DNA from: Adiantum capillus-veneris
Taxonomy: Eukaryota; Streptophyta; Polypodiopsida; Polypodiales; Pteridaceae
Length of the DNA: 64,000 nt
Reading direction: 5' to 3'
Assembly: GCA_014529385.2 (NCBI GenBank)
Contig: CM043950.1
Span: 158,244,545-158,308,544, forward strand
Within the stretch, counting starts at the first letter, position 1. Each line of letters begins with the position of its first letter. The position numbers and the translations under genes are program-made. A model generated the notes under the pieces. It ran no database searches, had not been told where the DNA came from, and saw only the letters and a program-made list of their open reading frames with translations. Shown piece by piece: positions 10,546 to 20,892 of the stretch.

Positions 10546-11295
10546 TTATTGAGCTTGAGAAACTCTATAAGGAGGTTTGTTAGGCGGTGAACTTCCTGGA
10601 AGAAGATCAATTGCATGGTCATCATTACCTCGTTTAGGAGGTAGCTCACAAGGGATGTCGTCAATAAAAACATCTTGAAACCCCTTGAGAAAATTGGATA
10701 ACTCTAATTCCTTTTGGTTGATTTTATTGTCTTTTGCTAAAGCATTAGGTTCATTTTGAGAATCTTTAACAAAAATCATGTACACGGAAATAGAGCTCTT
10801 TATTGACTTATTGAGAGCTGGTGTATGTACAATGGGGATAGTGTTACCCATTTCCTTAGCATCTATATACATGTCTTTTTCCCTGAATTTAAAGGAGATT
10901 CTCCTTTTAGGAAATTTAACATTGGCAGCCAGGCGGTCAAACCATGGTGCCCCTAGGATTACATCCTCATGCTTGAGAGGAGGGATAAAGAAGTCCTCTT
11001 TGTCCACATAGCCTTGGACATGAAGCCTCAATTTCCCGATTAAGGGAGTGACTGAAGCTTCTTGCCCCTTGAAGGCACTGTCTGCGTGTAAGACATCTCC
11101 CATCTCGTAAGCTTGTATGCCTAGCCTGGTGGCCAAATCTATATATATAAAATTGTGAGTAGAACCAGGGTCAAAGAGAATAAAAGCATCATGTTCTCTT
11201 ACCTTTTTCCAAGCATGGCATAGAGGAGATCCTTTGTGGTGAGTTTGGTGAGTCTCCTCCTCTTGGATTTCAACTAAGGAAGCTCTAGGAGGATC
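10546..11295 (-). pseudogene. pol: Chromovirus B protease and linker to RT
   Basis: Open between two in-frame stops, TAA 11296-11298 upstream and TAA 10543-10545 downstream; both are CAA (Gln) in copy A. The retropepsin-like motif FDPGSTHNF lies near 11150-11175, followed by VILGAPWFDRL, the second conserved protease strand. The first in-frame start-like codon is TTG at 11136, so this piece would have been translated only as part of the Gag-Pol polyprotein. Confidence 0.82.
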
Positions 11296-12785
11296 TTAGC
11301 GGTTGTTCTTTTGGGGACAAGCGCGATACACATGCCCTTGTTCGCCACACTTGAAACACCGGTTATGCTTGCGATAATGCTCAAGCTCTTCAGGAGAGAG
11401 TTTGTTCTTACCTTTGTAAACTCCCTTCTCTTTAGCTTTGTGGGAGTTGCCCTTAGGAGGCTTTTGGACATTGTCCTTCCCCTTAGGCTCATTGGAACCC
11501 TTGTTTTCCGGGGGCTTATTATTTCTTTTAGCCCCCGTTTGGAATTTGATTTGAGAGGCCACCATAGTATGGTGTATTACCGCCGATATGGTACGTGGCC
11601 TTTGGGAGTTGACATACTCCGCCATTTCTTCGGTTAAGCCCGCACAAAATTGTTGCTTTTGCTCTCCAAAATCCAACTTTTTGAAGACAGTGGCTTTAAG
11701 TTGTAGGTCCCAAAACTTGTCTACATATTTGTGGATGGATTCATAGGGAGAGAGCTTTAGGCTTCGCCATTCGGTGAGTACTTTGTCTTTGGCATTGGTG
11801 GCCAAAAACTGCTTCATAATGGAAGCTCTTGAAGATTTCCATGTTCGTGGAGCTTCACCGTTGGCTCGTAGGCTAGACCACCATTGCCTGGCGGACTTTT
11901 GAAAGTGCATAGCTACATGGCGTAGCTTAGAGGACTCCGTGAAGCCCTCATCTCCAAACGCCGCATTGAACTGTTGGATAAAGGACAAGACTTTGTCCGT
12001 AGCACCAAAGGTACCATCATAGGTAAGGAAAGAGATGCTCTTCCCTCCCTCTTTGAATTTCTTCAACTTGGACGACCTCTTCCATGCGGCATAGGATTTC
12101 CTATGGCCTCTTCTTTTTGATGGTTCAAAGGCTGCACCATCACTTTCTTCAGAAGGTGAAGAAGAGGGTGACCTCTTTCTCGCCTTTTTTTTCCTTGATC
12201 TTCGTTGTCTTCACCATCACTTTCATAAGAGGAAGAGGATGAAGAAGATGGAGAAGATGGTGTCCTCTTTCTCGCATTTTTCTTCGCTTGCTTTTTATCA
12301 TCCCTCTTTGAATTATGCCGTGGAGAAGAGTGTGATGGTCTTTTCCACTTTGGTGGTGATGGAGAGCGTTTAGCCCGCCGTCTTTGTGGAGCCATCTCTG
12401 CCGAGGTGGCGGGAGACTCAGTTCTTTCTCCTTCCTTCGGTGGGGGCTCTTGAGTTCTCCTTTGGGAAGGAGATGCATCATCAAGAAGTAAATTATTGAG
12501 CCCTTCGTATGGATTCTCTTCTTCTTCCCGAATCGGAGAGAGACCTCTTTGGGGAGTCTCACAAGGAGGCTTCCTAGGTGTTCTCTCGTCATGGTGTTGA
12601 TCTTGGAGAATCCCGTGAGCACGGAGGTGCCGTTGCACTTGACTTTGGAGAGATGGATTGCCCATGGCTTGTTTAAGCCTAGAAACAAGATAGTTAACAA
12701 GCATTGAAGCATCATTAGTATCTTGCTCATTAGCAAAATCAAAGTTATCAACATTAATTTCAGTCTCTTTACCATTGTCAGCCAT
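11296..12785 (-). pseudogene. gag: Chromovirus B Gag with RS-like arm and intact zinc knuckle
   Basis: The ATG at 12785 opens the Gag arm (MADNGKETEINVD). Residues ~55-200 are rich in Arg, Ser, Pro and Lys, with a Ser run and then an acidic patch (ESDGEDNEDQ). One base is lost in an A-run near 12187-12194, so reading continues in another frame through KSYAAWKR and the Gag core to TAA 11296-11298. The zinc knuckle CFKCGEQGHVYRAC is a complete CX2CX4HX4C. The core includes WWSSLRANGEAPRTW and YESIHKYVDKFWDLQLK. Gag binds element RNA and forms the particle. This is the best Gag of the family in the window, broken by one frameshift. Confidence 0.87.
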
Positions 12786-13189
12786 TCTAACAACTTTTAC
12801 GTGTAAACTTTTTAGGTGTACTTTGGCACTTCAATCCCTAGTTGCTACTCCTCTTTACCCCTTTAGAAAAAGCACTCAAGCTACTATACCCTCGGCTCGA
12901 ATACCATTAATTGCAAGGAATAGGAGAGAGGGTCGTTCAAAACCAAAACAGCACCGGCTCCTGTCAATCTTCTAATAGCTCAATAGTGGTTAAGCGGTAG
13001 GCAAGCCCCGTAGGACTCCACTGTGAAGACCATAGCTCTCGATGGTGATGCCCCATTAACTGCACGAAGGCAGGCGCACTACAAGGCTGAAAAATCCCTA
13101 TTCTACTTACTCACAGGAAATTAATAATACCAACCATTTATAGCTAGCTTGAGGACCTCCCTTCTTGAGCAAGAAAAGAGAAACCTTGT
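12786..13189 (-). other. 5' leader of chromovirus B
   Basis: Untranslated leader between gag and the primer-binding site, alignable with the leaders of copies A and G. No other feature is seen. Confidence 0.6.
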
Positions 13190-13201
13190 GCTCTGATACC
13201 A
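13190..13201 (-). other. Primer-binding site of chromovirus B
   Basis: On the minus strand TGGTATCAGAGC, fully complementary to the plant initiator Met tRNA 3' end, lies one base inside the LTR boundary at 13203. Confidence 0.9.
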
Positions 13202-13202
13202 A

Positions 13203-13346
13203 TGTAACATTCAATGGCCTAAAAACTTGTGTGTAGCGGAAACTAGCATGAACATAGTGGGCATTTCATTACAATAGATTCCTAATGAGAATTACAAGAG
13301 TGCTTGGGTGGAGAGAGCAACAAAAAGCCTTAATGGGCTGAACCTT
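13203..13346 (-). repeat. 5' LTR fragment of chromovirus B
   Basis: Only the last ~144 bp of the LTR (U5 end, ...TGTTACA) remain next to the primer site. The sequence then jumps to a stretch from U3 and folds back into a plus-strand LTR at 13357. Confidence 0.85.
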
Positions 13347-13374
13347 GACCAACAACAAGGTTCAGCCCATTAAG
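13329..13374. repeat. Perfect 18-bp inverted repeat at an LTR fold-back junction
   Basis: CTTAATGGGCTGAACCTT (13329-13346) and AAGGTTCAGCCCATTAAG (13357-13374) are exact reverse complements around the 10-base loop gaccaacaac. The arm sequence is part of the LTR U3, so the hairpin marks where a minus-strand LTR turns into a plus-strand LTR. Confidence 0.95.
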
Positions 13375-14734
13375 ACTTCCAAGATGCTAAGGTTCCAAAA
13401 TTCAAAGGTTGTGTCCAAAGGTCAACCTTAAGGGAATTTGATGCTTTTTGTGTGACCAAAAAAGTCTTTGCATATCGCTACATAGGAGGGGGCGAGCCTA
13501 GCATGTAGAGGATGAGAGAGAAAGCCACACACACACACACACCACCCCCCTTTACACAAAGGGAATGAGGGACACATGTCAGCTCCCTAGGCAAGATGCC
13601 CACAAGGTGTACCCAATTCCTATTGGATGGCCTTGGAGGTGGACCAATGAGAATTAGGCTAGAGTAAATGTAGTTTAAATAATTAAAAAACACTTAATAA
13701 GAGAACCAATGAGAATTAAGTCCTCTAGAAGACTATAGGATAGTCTCCCAAGGGGTCCAATGAGCATTCAGCAGCCCTATGGCTTGCTTGATTCCTATTG
13801 GCCAGGAGGCAAAGGGGTCCAATGAGAGTTTAATTGAGTTATTAATAAACCTAAATCTCTCACAAAAGGGGAAAGGGGGACACATGTCAGAAGGCTATCA
13901 CTTATGCTGCTTAATAGTCATTGGCTTGACTTGGGGAGGGCTAATGAGGGTTGAGCAAGAGCAAATAGCAAGAGGGCTCGGCCAAGAGAGAGAGGGGGCT
14001 GATTTTTGCAAGGCATTATCACACACACACTCACACAATCTCATGTGGGAAGAAAGAGAAGACTATCTCTTCCCAAGCTTTAATGGAGAGCTCATCACCT
14101 ACTCCAAGCTTGTGAGATAGAAGCCTACATTGACACACTCTTGGCATGTGGATGCAAATCCAATCAAGATCCAAGCTTCAATGCATGCTCATCTCCTCTA
14201 CCAAGCTAATTACTAAGCTAAGCTATGCTAATATGAGTGATTATGTGAGGAGATGTACATCTTTCTCGTAAGATACTCCTTCTTCCTCTCAGTCTACTCT
14301 CATACCCTGCTAGCTCTCACCATCTTCGAAGGTGTGTGAGGTCTTGGGTCTGAGACCGGGGATAATTTAAGTTGTGTTTGCTAAGTGTTTTGCTTAGTGC
14401 ATGAAGCTTTCATCTTCATTGCACTAGCTAGTCTTGAAGGAACACAAAGAATTGTATTGTACAATGTCTCTCTTGATGGGAGAAACCATAATACAAAGAC
14501 TTTTGGAGGGGGGACCAGCTCCATGCAAACCTGGTCCTCAACTGTTGTCTATAGCTTAATTTCTCTCTCTTTTGAAAGTATTGTTCATGCCATCTAACTA
14601 GGTGTTATGCTTTTGGTTGCTCTCTCCACCCAGGCACTCTTGTAATTCTCATTAGGAATCTATTCTAATGAAATGCCCACTATGTTCATGCTAATTTCCG
14701 CTACACAGAAGTTTTTAGGCCATTAAATGTTACA
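13357..14734 (+). repeat. Plus-strand chromovirus LTR without an internal region
   Basis: A 5'-truncated LTR runs from U3 to the end ...AATGTTACA at 14734. No primer-binding site follows; instead old gypsy sequence begins (aattccaagg). It therefore behaves as a truncated solo LTR. The CCAAT modules are partly decayed: the first pair (13622/13644) and the third pair (near 13797/13816) remain, while the second has lost its ATTGG and the fourth reads CTAAT. Confidence 0.85.
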
Positions 14735-14744
14735 AATTCCAAGG

Positions 14745-15295
14745 TATTGGGCCCAATTTGAGAGCATTTTTATGATTCAAAAAGAATTTCTCCATGAAAA
14801 CTAACTAGAAAGGAGCTCCGAGGATTGGGATAAAGCTATGCAACAAGGTAGGCCTTTGCTTACTTACATTGCAAAATATAGAGAAATAATCAGACTTCAG
14901 AGAATAGACGAATTTCACAAAACTAGAGGGTGTATATGGGGATTAAATAGACACTTTAAACGAGAGGTAAAAAGAAGAGCACCTAAAACTTTGGAAGAAG
15001 CAATTAAATTTGCATAAATTTACGAAGACAATACTGGCTTGATAGATTCTAATCCCACTCAAATTGAGCCCTAGTTCAGAGATAGGGGGATATCACAACC
15101 TTTTCAAAAAAGAAATAGAAAATTTCCATTTAATAAGGAGGATAAACCACTATTTAAAAAGAGGGTTGCACCACGACCTAGATTAGATGAAGAGGACTTT
15201 GAAAAGGTTAAAAAACAAAACTTATGCTTCACTTATTTGTCATACGACCATTCTCAATGGAATTGTCCAAAGAACAAAAGAAAAAAGGATGATTA
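14745..15295 (+). pseudogene. Degenerate Ty3/gypsy Gag
   Basis: Translation with tolerated stops gives Gag-like text: LERSSEDWDKAMQQGRPLLT, YREIIRLQRIDEFHKTRGC, LEEAIKFA. A knuckle follows reading CFTYLSYDHSQWNC, in which the second Cys has become Tyr. Several TAG and TAA stops interrupt it. It belongs to a gypsy lineage different from the chromovirus family in the rest of the window. No LTR could be assigned to it. Confidence 0.65.
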
Positions 15296-15439
15296 AAAGA
15301 GTAAAAATCTTGACAAGATTCATAAAGATAGGCAAATCCATGTGGTCCAAACACCTCTAATAAATGGTAATGAAAAGTAAAAATTCATAGAAGTATTGCA
15401 TGAGGACAAAGAGCACCATTGTTGTTGTCAACTAGCCTG

Positions 15440-16105
15440 TGGAAATCGAGCTTTGATCAACATGAGATGGTGAAAATGCATGGATTTGTAAATGGAAAAA
15501 GGCTTAGAGCCATGATAGATAACTCTGCCACACATAAATTTGTAAAATATGCTCTTGTCTAGAAACTCAAACTTTCTCATCAACAACCAAGTGCTCACCA
15601 ATATGAGATACAAGGATATAAAGATACACTTGACTTCAATATTATGAGCATGGATAGTGTTTATGGCCCTATCTAGGAAAATGTTTAGTAGTGTTTTTTG
15701 ATGATATGCTAATGTATAGTCGTGCTCAAGAAGAACATTTTGAACATCTCAAAAAAGTGTTCCAATTGCTCACAGAAAATTCCCTTTGTGCAACAGAATT
15801 CAAACGTGAATTCTTTGTTGAAGAAGTGAAATATCTTGGCCATATAATTTCTAGAGATGTAATCACGATGGATCTAGAGTAAGTAAAAGCTATTTTGCAA
15901 TGGCCTGAACGTAAGAACTTAGAAGAACTACAAATCTTTTTAGGAATGTCTAGACTTTATTATAGATTCATTGAGGACTATGCCAAGATAGCAATCCTCA
16001 TGACTAACCAAATCAAAGGAAAGGGAAAAGTTTTTGGTAGGAGGGAAACCAAAAGAAAAGTGTGCAAAAGTTAAAGGTGGCAATAGCTACAACTTCAATT
16101 TTATA
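15440..16105 (+). pseudogene. Degenerate gypsy protease and partial RT
   Basis: A protease-like segment (RLRAMIDNSATHKFVKYAL) has lost the Gly of the DSG motif. It is joined near 15675 to the second half of an RT palm (VFFDDMLMYSRAQEEHFEHL, VKYLGHIISRD), so the first half of RT is deleted. It continues in frame to ATTSILY at 16105, where a TIR element is inserted. Confidence 0.7.
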
Positions 16106-16601
16106 TGGGAAAATTACCAAAATACCCCTCTAATTTGTGTAAATTCCCAATATACCCCTCAAATTTCAAAAATTCCCAAAATACCCTTGTATCTATTTTT
16201 GTTGGATCTTCAAGATTTTCTAATCTTTATTCTTGTTTGACAATTGAGCTCGGTTTTTGAGTGCTTAGCATGTAATTTTTTGCAAATTACCTCCCAAAAA
16301 AGAAGGCAATTATGTCTAAAAATAATGAAGGAATTCATCTCCAAAGTCTACATAACCAACTCAAATTTTAGTTTTAGCATCCTGTATGGTAGAGAATCAC
16401 TCTTCTTATGAAAAGCTACAAATTTTTTTCTTTTTCGAGAAATTTACTCTCACAACCAGGGGTATTTTGGAAATTTTGGAAAATTTCAAGGGCATTTTGG
16501 GAATTTATGACAAATTATGGGGGTACTTTGGGAATTTTTGAAATTTGAGGGGTATTTTGGGAATTTCCACAAATTAGAGGGGTATTTTGGTAATTTTCCC
16601 A
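16106..16601. mobile_element. 496-bp TIR element (MITE-like) with TTTTATA duplication
   Basis: The ends are inverted repeats: the first 34 bases (from TGGGAAAATTACCAAAATAC) match the reverse complement of the other end exactly, and similarity continues for about 80 bp. Each arm is built from iterated ~20-bp units of the GGGGTATTTTGGGAATTT type. TTTTATA occurs immediately outside both ends (16099-16105 and 16602-16608). Removing the element plus one duplicate restores the reading frame of the gypsy RT/RNase H junction. It has no transposase, so it is non-autonomous. Superfamily is not assigned; the first base is ambiguous, so an 8-bp duplication is also possible. Confidence 0.85.
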
Positions 16602-17140
16602 TTTTATATATAGTGGATACCAATAAACCCTTTGTGGTAGTTGAGACAGATGCTAGTAATTTTGCTGTAGGTGCCGTTCTAACTCAAGAGGGTCAACCGA
16701 TAGCTTTTGAAAGTAAAAATTTAGACCGTGCACAACAAAATTACTCAGTATATAAGAAGAAGTTGTATGCTTTTGTCCATGTACTAACAAATAGAAGCAC
16801 TATTGATATGGTGCTAAGGTTATGATAGTGTTTGATCAGAAAAGCATTAAATGGATTTCCAATCAAACAAAATTGAAGGGTTATAAGGTAAGAGTTTGAT
16901 TATGACCTTAGATATTACAAATGGAAATATAAGGTAGTAGCAGATTCCGTTTAGCAGGATGCCTATGCTAAATGAGTTAAGTTTTACTCAATTCAATAGT
17001 GATCTACTTGAATCATTAAGAGGAAAATGTCAGGTTAATCCTCCATATTCTAAGATATGGAAAACCATTCAAAAAGGGAATCCAGTATAAGAGATTTTCA
17101 ATGAGAATGAAGCATCAATGGGTGCTTTAGAGGGATTCAA
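16602..17140 (+). pseudogene. Degenerate gypsy RNase H remnant
   Basis: Continues the interrupted gypsy frame: IVDTNKPFVVVETDASNFA, AVLTQEGQPIAFESKNL, QQNYSVYKKKLYAFVHVL. This is the RNase H start with the catalytic TDAS intact. Beyond 16825 the frame is broken by several stops, and recognisable text fades by about 17140. Integrase and a 3' LTR are not seen. Confidence 0.68.
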
Positions 17141-18094
17141 GTGTGTTAGCGGGTCGTCGTGATCGGACGTCTGTATCATAGCTGTCTCGTACTAATATAC
17201 TGTCAATACTCAGGGAAGCGATTCTAATGGGACACAAAGACTCTTTGAGGTTGTCAACCTCAAGAAGTGAACCTACAAAACTAATCTATCCTCAACACTA
17301 GCAAATCTATCACTCTCTACTGAGGCAAATTGGCCTATGTCCTGTCTCACCAGGTCATCATGCCATTTTGCCACTCGAACGGACTCGAAATGCAATGAAA
17401 CTTTAGGAGGAGGTCTACTAGGCCTAAGGGCACTGTCCTACACATTTTGGATGCAATCGAGAAAGGTATCAAAATCATTATCCATCATGATCAAGGTCCT
17501 AAAAATTGTAAGTACATAACTATCGAGAAAGGTCAACCTATGGTCTAAGAACACTCTCCTATGGTCAAAACGTCAAAAAAAATCATTGTTGCACTCAAAA
17601 TAGCAAATTTAGCTCACAGGCAGGCACGTGAACCACAACAAAATTGAGAATGATTACACTTAACTTAAGAACAAGAGACAAGGAACAAAATGCAATTTTT
17701 GGAATCAAAATCTGATTACCAAAGCTTGAGAAAATTGGATTAGAATGTGCTACTGAGTAGCCGCTCTCAATTACACATTTCTCTTCAATGGCTCTATACA
17801 TAGCCCAAGTATTCTATCATTTCCATGCTTATGTAGCTATCTTGTCATTGGCACAAGTGAGTGTATTTAGTCAATGACAGATGCATGCCTTTCAATATGT
17901 AGAGAACCAATGGTAAGCAATGGTATTACATGTTCTCTCCACCTCGGTACCATCTCAATATTGAATAGATACGAGTTAGGTAGATCATCTTCAACTGCTG
18001 GAGGTGCTTCTCCATGAGAGGGATTGATATCAAGCGAGCTCCAGAGAGAGCTTTTTCAAAATATTCCCTGGATGAAATATTTCAACAAAAACGT
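17141..18094. other. Unassigned DNA left of copia C1
   Basis: No coding similarity, LTR boundary, RNA gene or notable repeat could be recognised on either strand. Short open frames here lack any conserved motif. Confidence 0.4.
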
Positions 18095-18415
18095 TGTTGA
18101 GATGTCGAGCTCTACATCTTGAGCTGGCATCCACTACGGGTCTTGGCCGCTTACGACATTTACTCACTGGTGCGTTAGGTGATCGACACGGAGGATCTCT
18201 GCCAGTGATTCTACAGCTGGACTACACTTATAGTGCCAGCCTAGTACGCTTCTAGCAAGTTCACACTTAGTGACCGCATGTACATATGTGCTACTTTTTA
18301 GTTTTAGCACTTAGTCATTTTGTACTCTCTTTTCTGTGAGAAGAAGAAGAAGCTTTCCATCTCTGTGTGCTTTGTGCTTATCTTGTGTAGCTCTCTTGCA
18401 TCCTCTTTCTTTACA
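18095..18415 (+). repeat. 5' LTR of copia C1
   Basis: 321 bp, TGTTGAGATGTCGAGC...TTTCTTTACA, followed directly by a primer-binding site. It has the same length as its 3' partner at 21261-21581. The five bases outside (AACGT on the left, AAAGT on the right) match at four positions, a plausible decayed target duplication. Confidence 0.92.
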
Positions 18416-18428
18416 TGGTATCAGAGCC
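18416..18428 (+). other. Primer-binding site of copia C1
   Basis: TGGTATCAGAGCC directly abuts the LTR and matches the plant initiator Met tRNA 3' end. Confidence 0.93.
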
Positions 18429-18504
18429 TGGTGTAGGTAAGAGAGGCTAAGAGAGCAAGAGCATCACAATCCCTTCGCTCGCAATCCATGACCAGTGAGT
18501 AAAT

Positions 18505-19390
18505 GTGGTGCATGATAAAACACCTAAGGAAAAGTTTACAGGTACAAAGCCTGATTTGGCACACTTGAAAGTGTTTGGTTGCATAGCTTACGTGCATGTA
18601 CCAGATGAGTTGCGTAGGAAATTGGATCCTAAAGCAGAGAAATGTATTCTTGTGGGATATTCCCTTGAACAAAAGGGGTACAGGTGCTACAATCCTACTA
18701 CACGAGAATTACGAGTGAGCAGAGATGTAGTCTTTGATGAGATGAGGAGCTGGTACAGTAATGCACATGGCACTATTGGGGCTGATGTAAAAGATGATGT
18801 GGTTGTACAAAATGTGAGGCCACAGTCACAGGTTTTGAGTGGACCACAAGAGTCCTCTTCTCGTGGCTCTGTTGAGAAGCCATGGAATGGTAGACTACGT
18901 ATGCAGGTTACTCCACCAGCAGGTACAGGGAATGTATCAAAAAAAGGAAAGGAAAAGGTTGATGAACCTCCCTTTATGGCTGATGCATCATCAAGTTTTT
19001 CACATGTAGACATGGATTCAGATAGTTCTGAACAAAGTCTTGATGAGGAATTTGGAATTCCGGTTGTAAGGACACCTGGTGTAAGGAAAGTACAAGAAGA
19101 TGCTAGAGGGCAAAGGAGTGACCCAAGACCACGCAGATCTAACAGAGTCAGAAATCCAGTTCAAAAATTGACTTATGATGGGTATCTAGCGCATCACCAA
19201 GCCTTCATGGCTAAGGTGATACAGGATGTGGAGCCCACATGTTTTGAGGATGCAGTTGGAAATGTGCATTGGGATGATGCAATGAATGAAGAGATGGCTG
19301 CATTGGAAGCAAACGACACATGGGAGTTGGTGCCATTGCCAAGTGGCAAGAAAGCTATTGGCTGTAAATGGGTGTATAAAACCAAGTATA
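18505..19390 (+). pseudogene. pol: Copia C1 integrase C-terminus to RT start
   Basis: The leader is joined directly (near 18500) to the late integrase segment ([39 protein letters not shown]). A Ser/Lys-rich linker and the start of the copia RT ([27 protein letters not shown]) follow. Gag, protease and the integrase core are deleted. The initial codon is GTG, so the fragment has no independent start. RT is interrupted at 19390 by a foreign insert. Confidence 0.88.
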
Positions 19391-19876
19391 GCTTATCCAA
19401 GTTTGGAAAAACAAATATCTATACTTGAAGTAGGTGGGATCTATAACAAGAGTCAATTTAAAAGATCACACTTATAGAGATGTCCTGAAAACACCCATCC
19501 AAGAGTTTGATTCAGTCTCTTTAGTTGAAACTAAGCTCCCATCTTGGTTAAACAAAAAAACTCCTTTTTGGATGTGCGGAGCTTCAGAAAATGGAAGCTT
19601 AAGAGGAGAGGAATGTATCCTAGAAAGGGACTGTACAGATGAAGCCTACATACCTCAACCCTTTCCAGAGCAATTATTTGAACCATTTGAGTGGACTCAA
19701 ATTTTAGCGACAATGGATGTATGTGTGAATACGTCTATGCCTACTCAATTTTGCAATGAGGATGGCTACGACATAATTCCCATCCAAATGATGTCAGTCC
19801 TCAACATTGAAAACAAATATGAGGAACCCAAGGACTTGATGAAAGCTCAACAAGCCTTTTCTAACCTCTATTATGA
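19391..19876 (+). other. 486-bp foreign insert in copia RT with an unidentified open frame
   Basis: Comparison with C2 (near 33405) shows that the RT codons around KTK/DDGNIERHKA are split here by 486 bp flanked by ATA (19388-19390 and 19877-19879). The insert is open on the plus strand for 148 codons (19434-19880, starting at GTG), including KLPSWLNKKTPFWMCG and IPQPFPEQLFEPFEWTQIL. I do not recognise the product. There are no terminal inverted repeats. It could be a captured gene piece, part of another transposon, or filler DNA. Confidence 0.55.
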
Positions 19877-20892
19877 ATAAGGCTGATGGTAACATTGAGC
19901 GTCACAAGGCAAGGTTTTTCGCAAAGGGCTATGCACAGACGTATGGCATAGACTATGAGGAGACCTTTGCTCCAGTGGCAAAGATGACGACTGTGAGAGC
20001 TGTCATAGAAGTGGCTGCATCTAGAGGATGGATTTTGCATCAAATGGATGTAAAGAATGCCTTCTTGAATGGTGAGTTGCAAGAGGAAGTGTATATGGAT
20101 CAGTCACCTAGTTATGTCGATCCAGGTTACCCAGATTATGTATGCAGACTTCTCAAAGCTTTGTATGGTTTGAAGCAGGGCTCTAGAGCATGGTATGACA
20201 GGATTGCCAAGTATCTTGTCAGTATTGGGTTTAGGAGAGCTCATGCTGATCATTCACTCTATGTACGTGAGAGTGATGTGGGGATTGTGGTCATTACCAT
20301 ATATGTAGATGACCTTATTATTGTGGGTGACAATGCTATGGAGATTGAGTATGTGAAGGGTCTTCTCAAACAGGAGTTTGAAATGAAAGATTTGGGCGAG
20401 TTGCGCTACTTTCTTGGCATTGAGGTGATCAGGACTTCAGAGGGTGTATGGCTGTCATAGATACAGTATGCTTTGGACGTGTTGTCAAAGTATGGTATGG
20501 CAGATTGTAAGCCAATTTCTATTCCCTTGGATGTGAATGCAAAGCTGAGTGCAGAGAAGGGTGACATTGTTGAGGATGTCAAGATGTATAGGAAGATTGT
20601 GGGTAGTCTAATCTACTTGACTATCACAAGACCAGACTTGAGCTACACAGTAGGCTTGGAGAGTCAGTTCATGCAGCGTCCGAGGAAGCCACATTTGAAT
20701 GGAGTACGACACACACTTCGGTATGTGCAAGGGACTCTTGACTACACATTGTTCTATGTAGCAGATGCGCCATTAGCATTGTATGGGTATACAGATGCAG
20801 ATTGGGCAGGTAGCATTGTTGATAGGAGATCTACGAGTGGCTTCATGTTCTCTTTTGGGAGTGCTGTTGTTACTTGGAGCAGCAAAAAGTAG
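19877..20892 (+). pseudogene. pol: Copia C1 reverse transcriptase and RNase H start
   Basis: After the insert the RT resumes (KGYAQTYGIDYEETFAPVAK, MDVKNAFLNGELQEEVYMDQ, LYGLKQGSRAWYDRI) with catalytic YVDD in TIYVDDLIIVGDN. TAG at 20458-20460 interrupts WLS*IQYALD, and the same stop is present in C2. RNase H follows (YTDADWAGSIVDRRSTSGF) up to TAG at 20890-20892, where C2 has CAG. The RT core is otherwise close to the Ty1/copia consensus. Confidence 0.9.

Noticed and set aside
18505-19428. Apparent independent 307-codon gene
   Set aside because: It starts at GTG, is the middle of copia pol, and its last 12 codons are foreign insert sequence.
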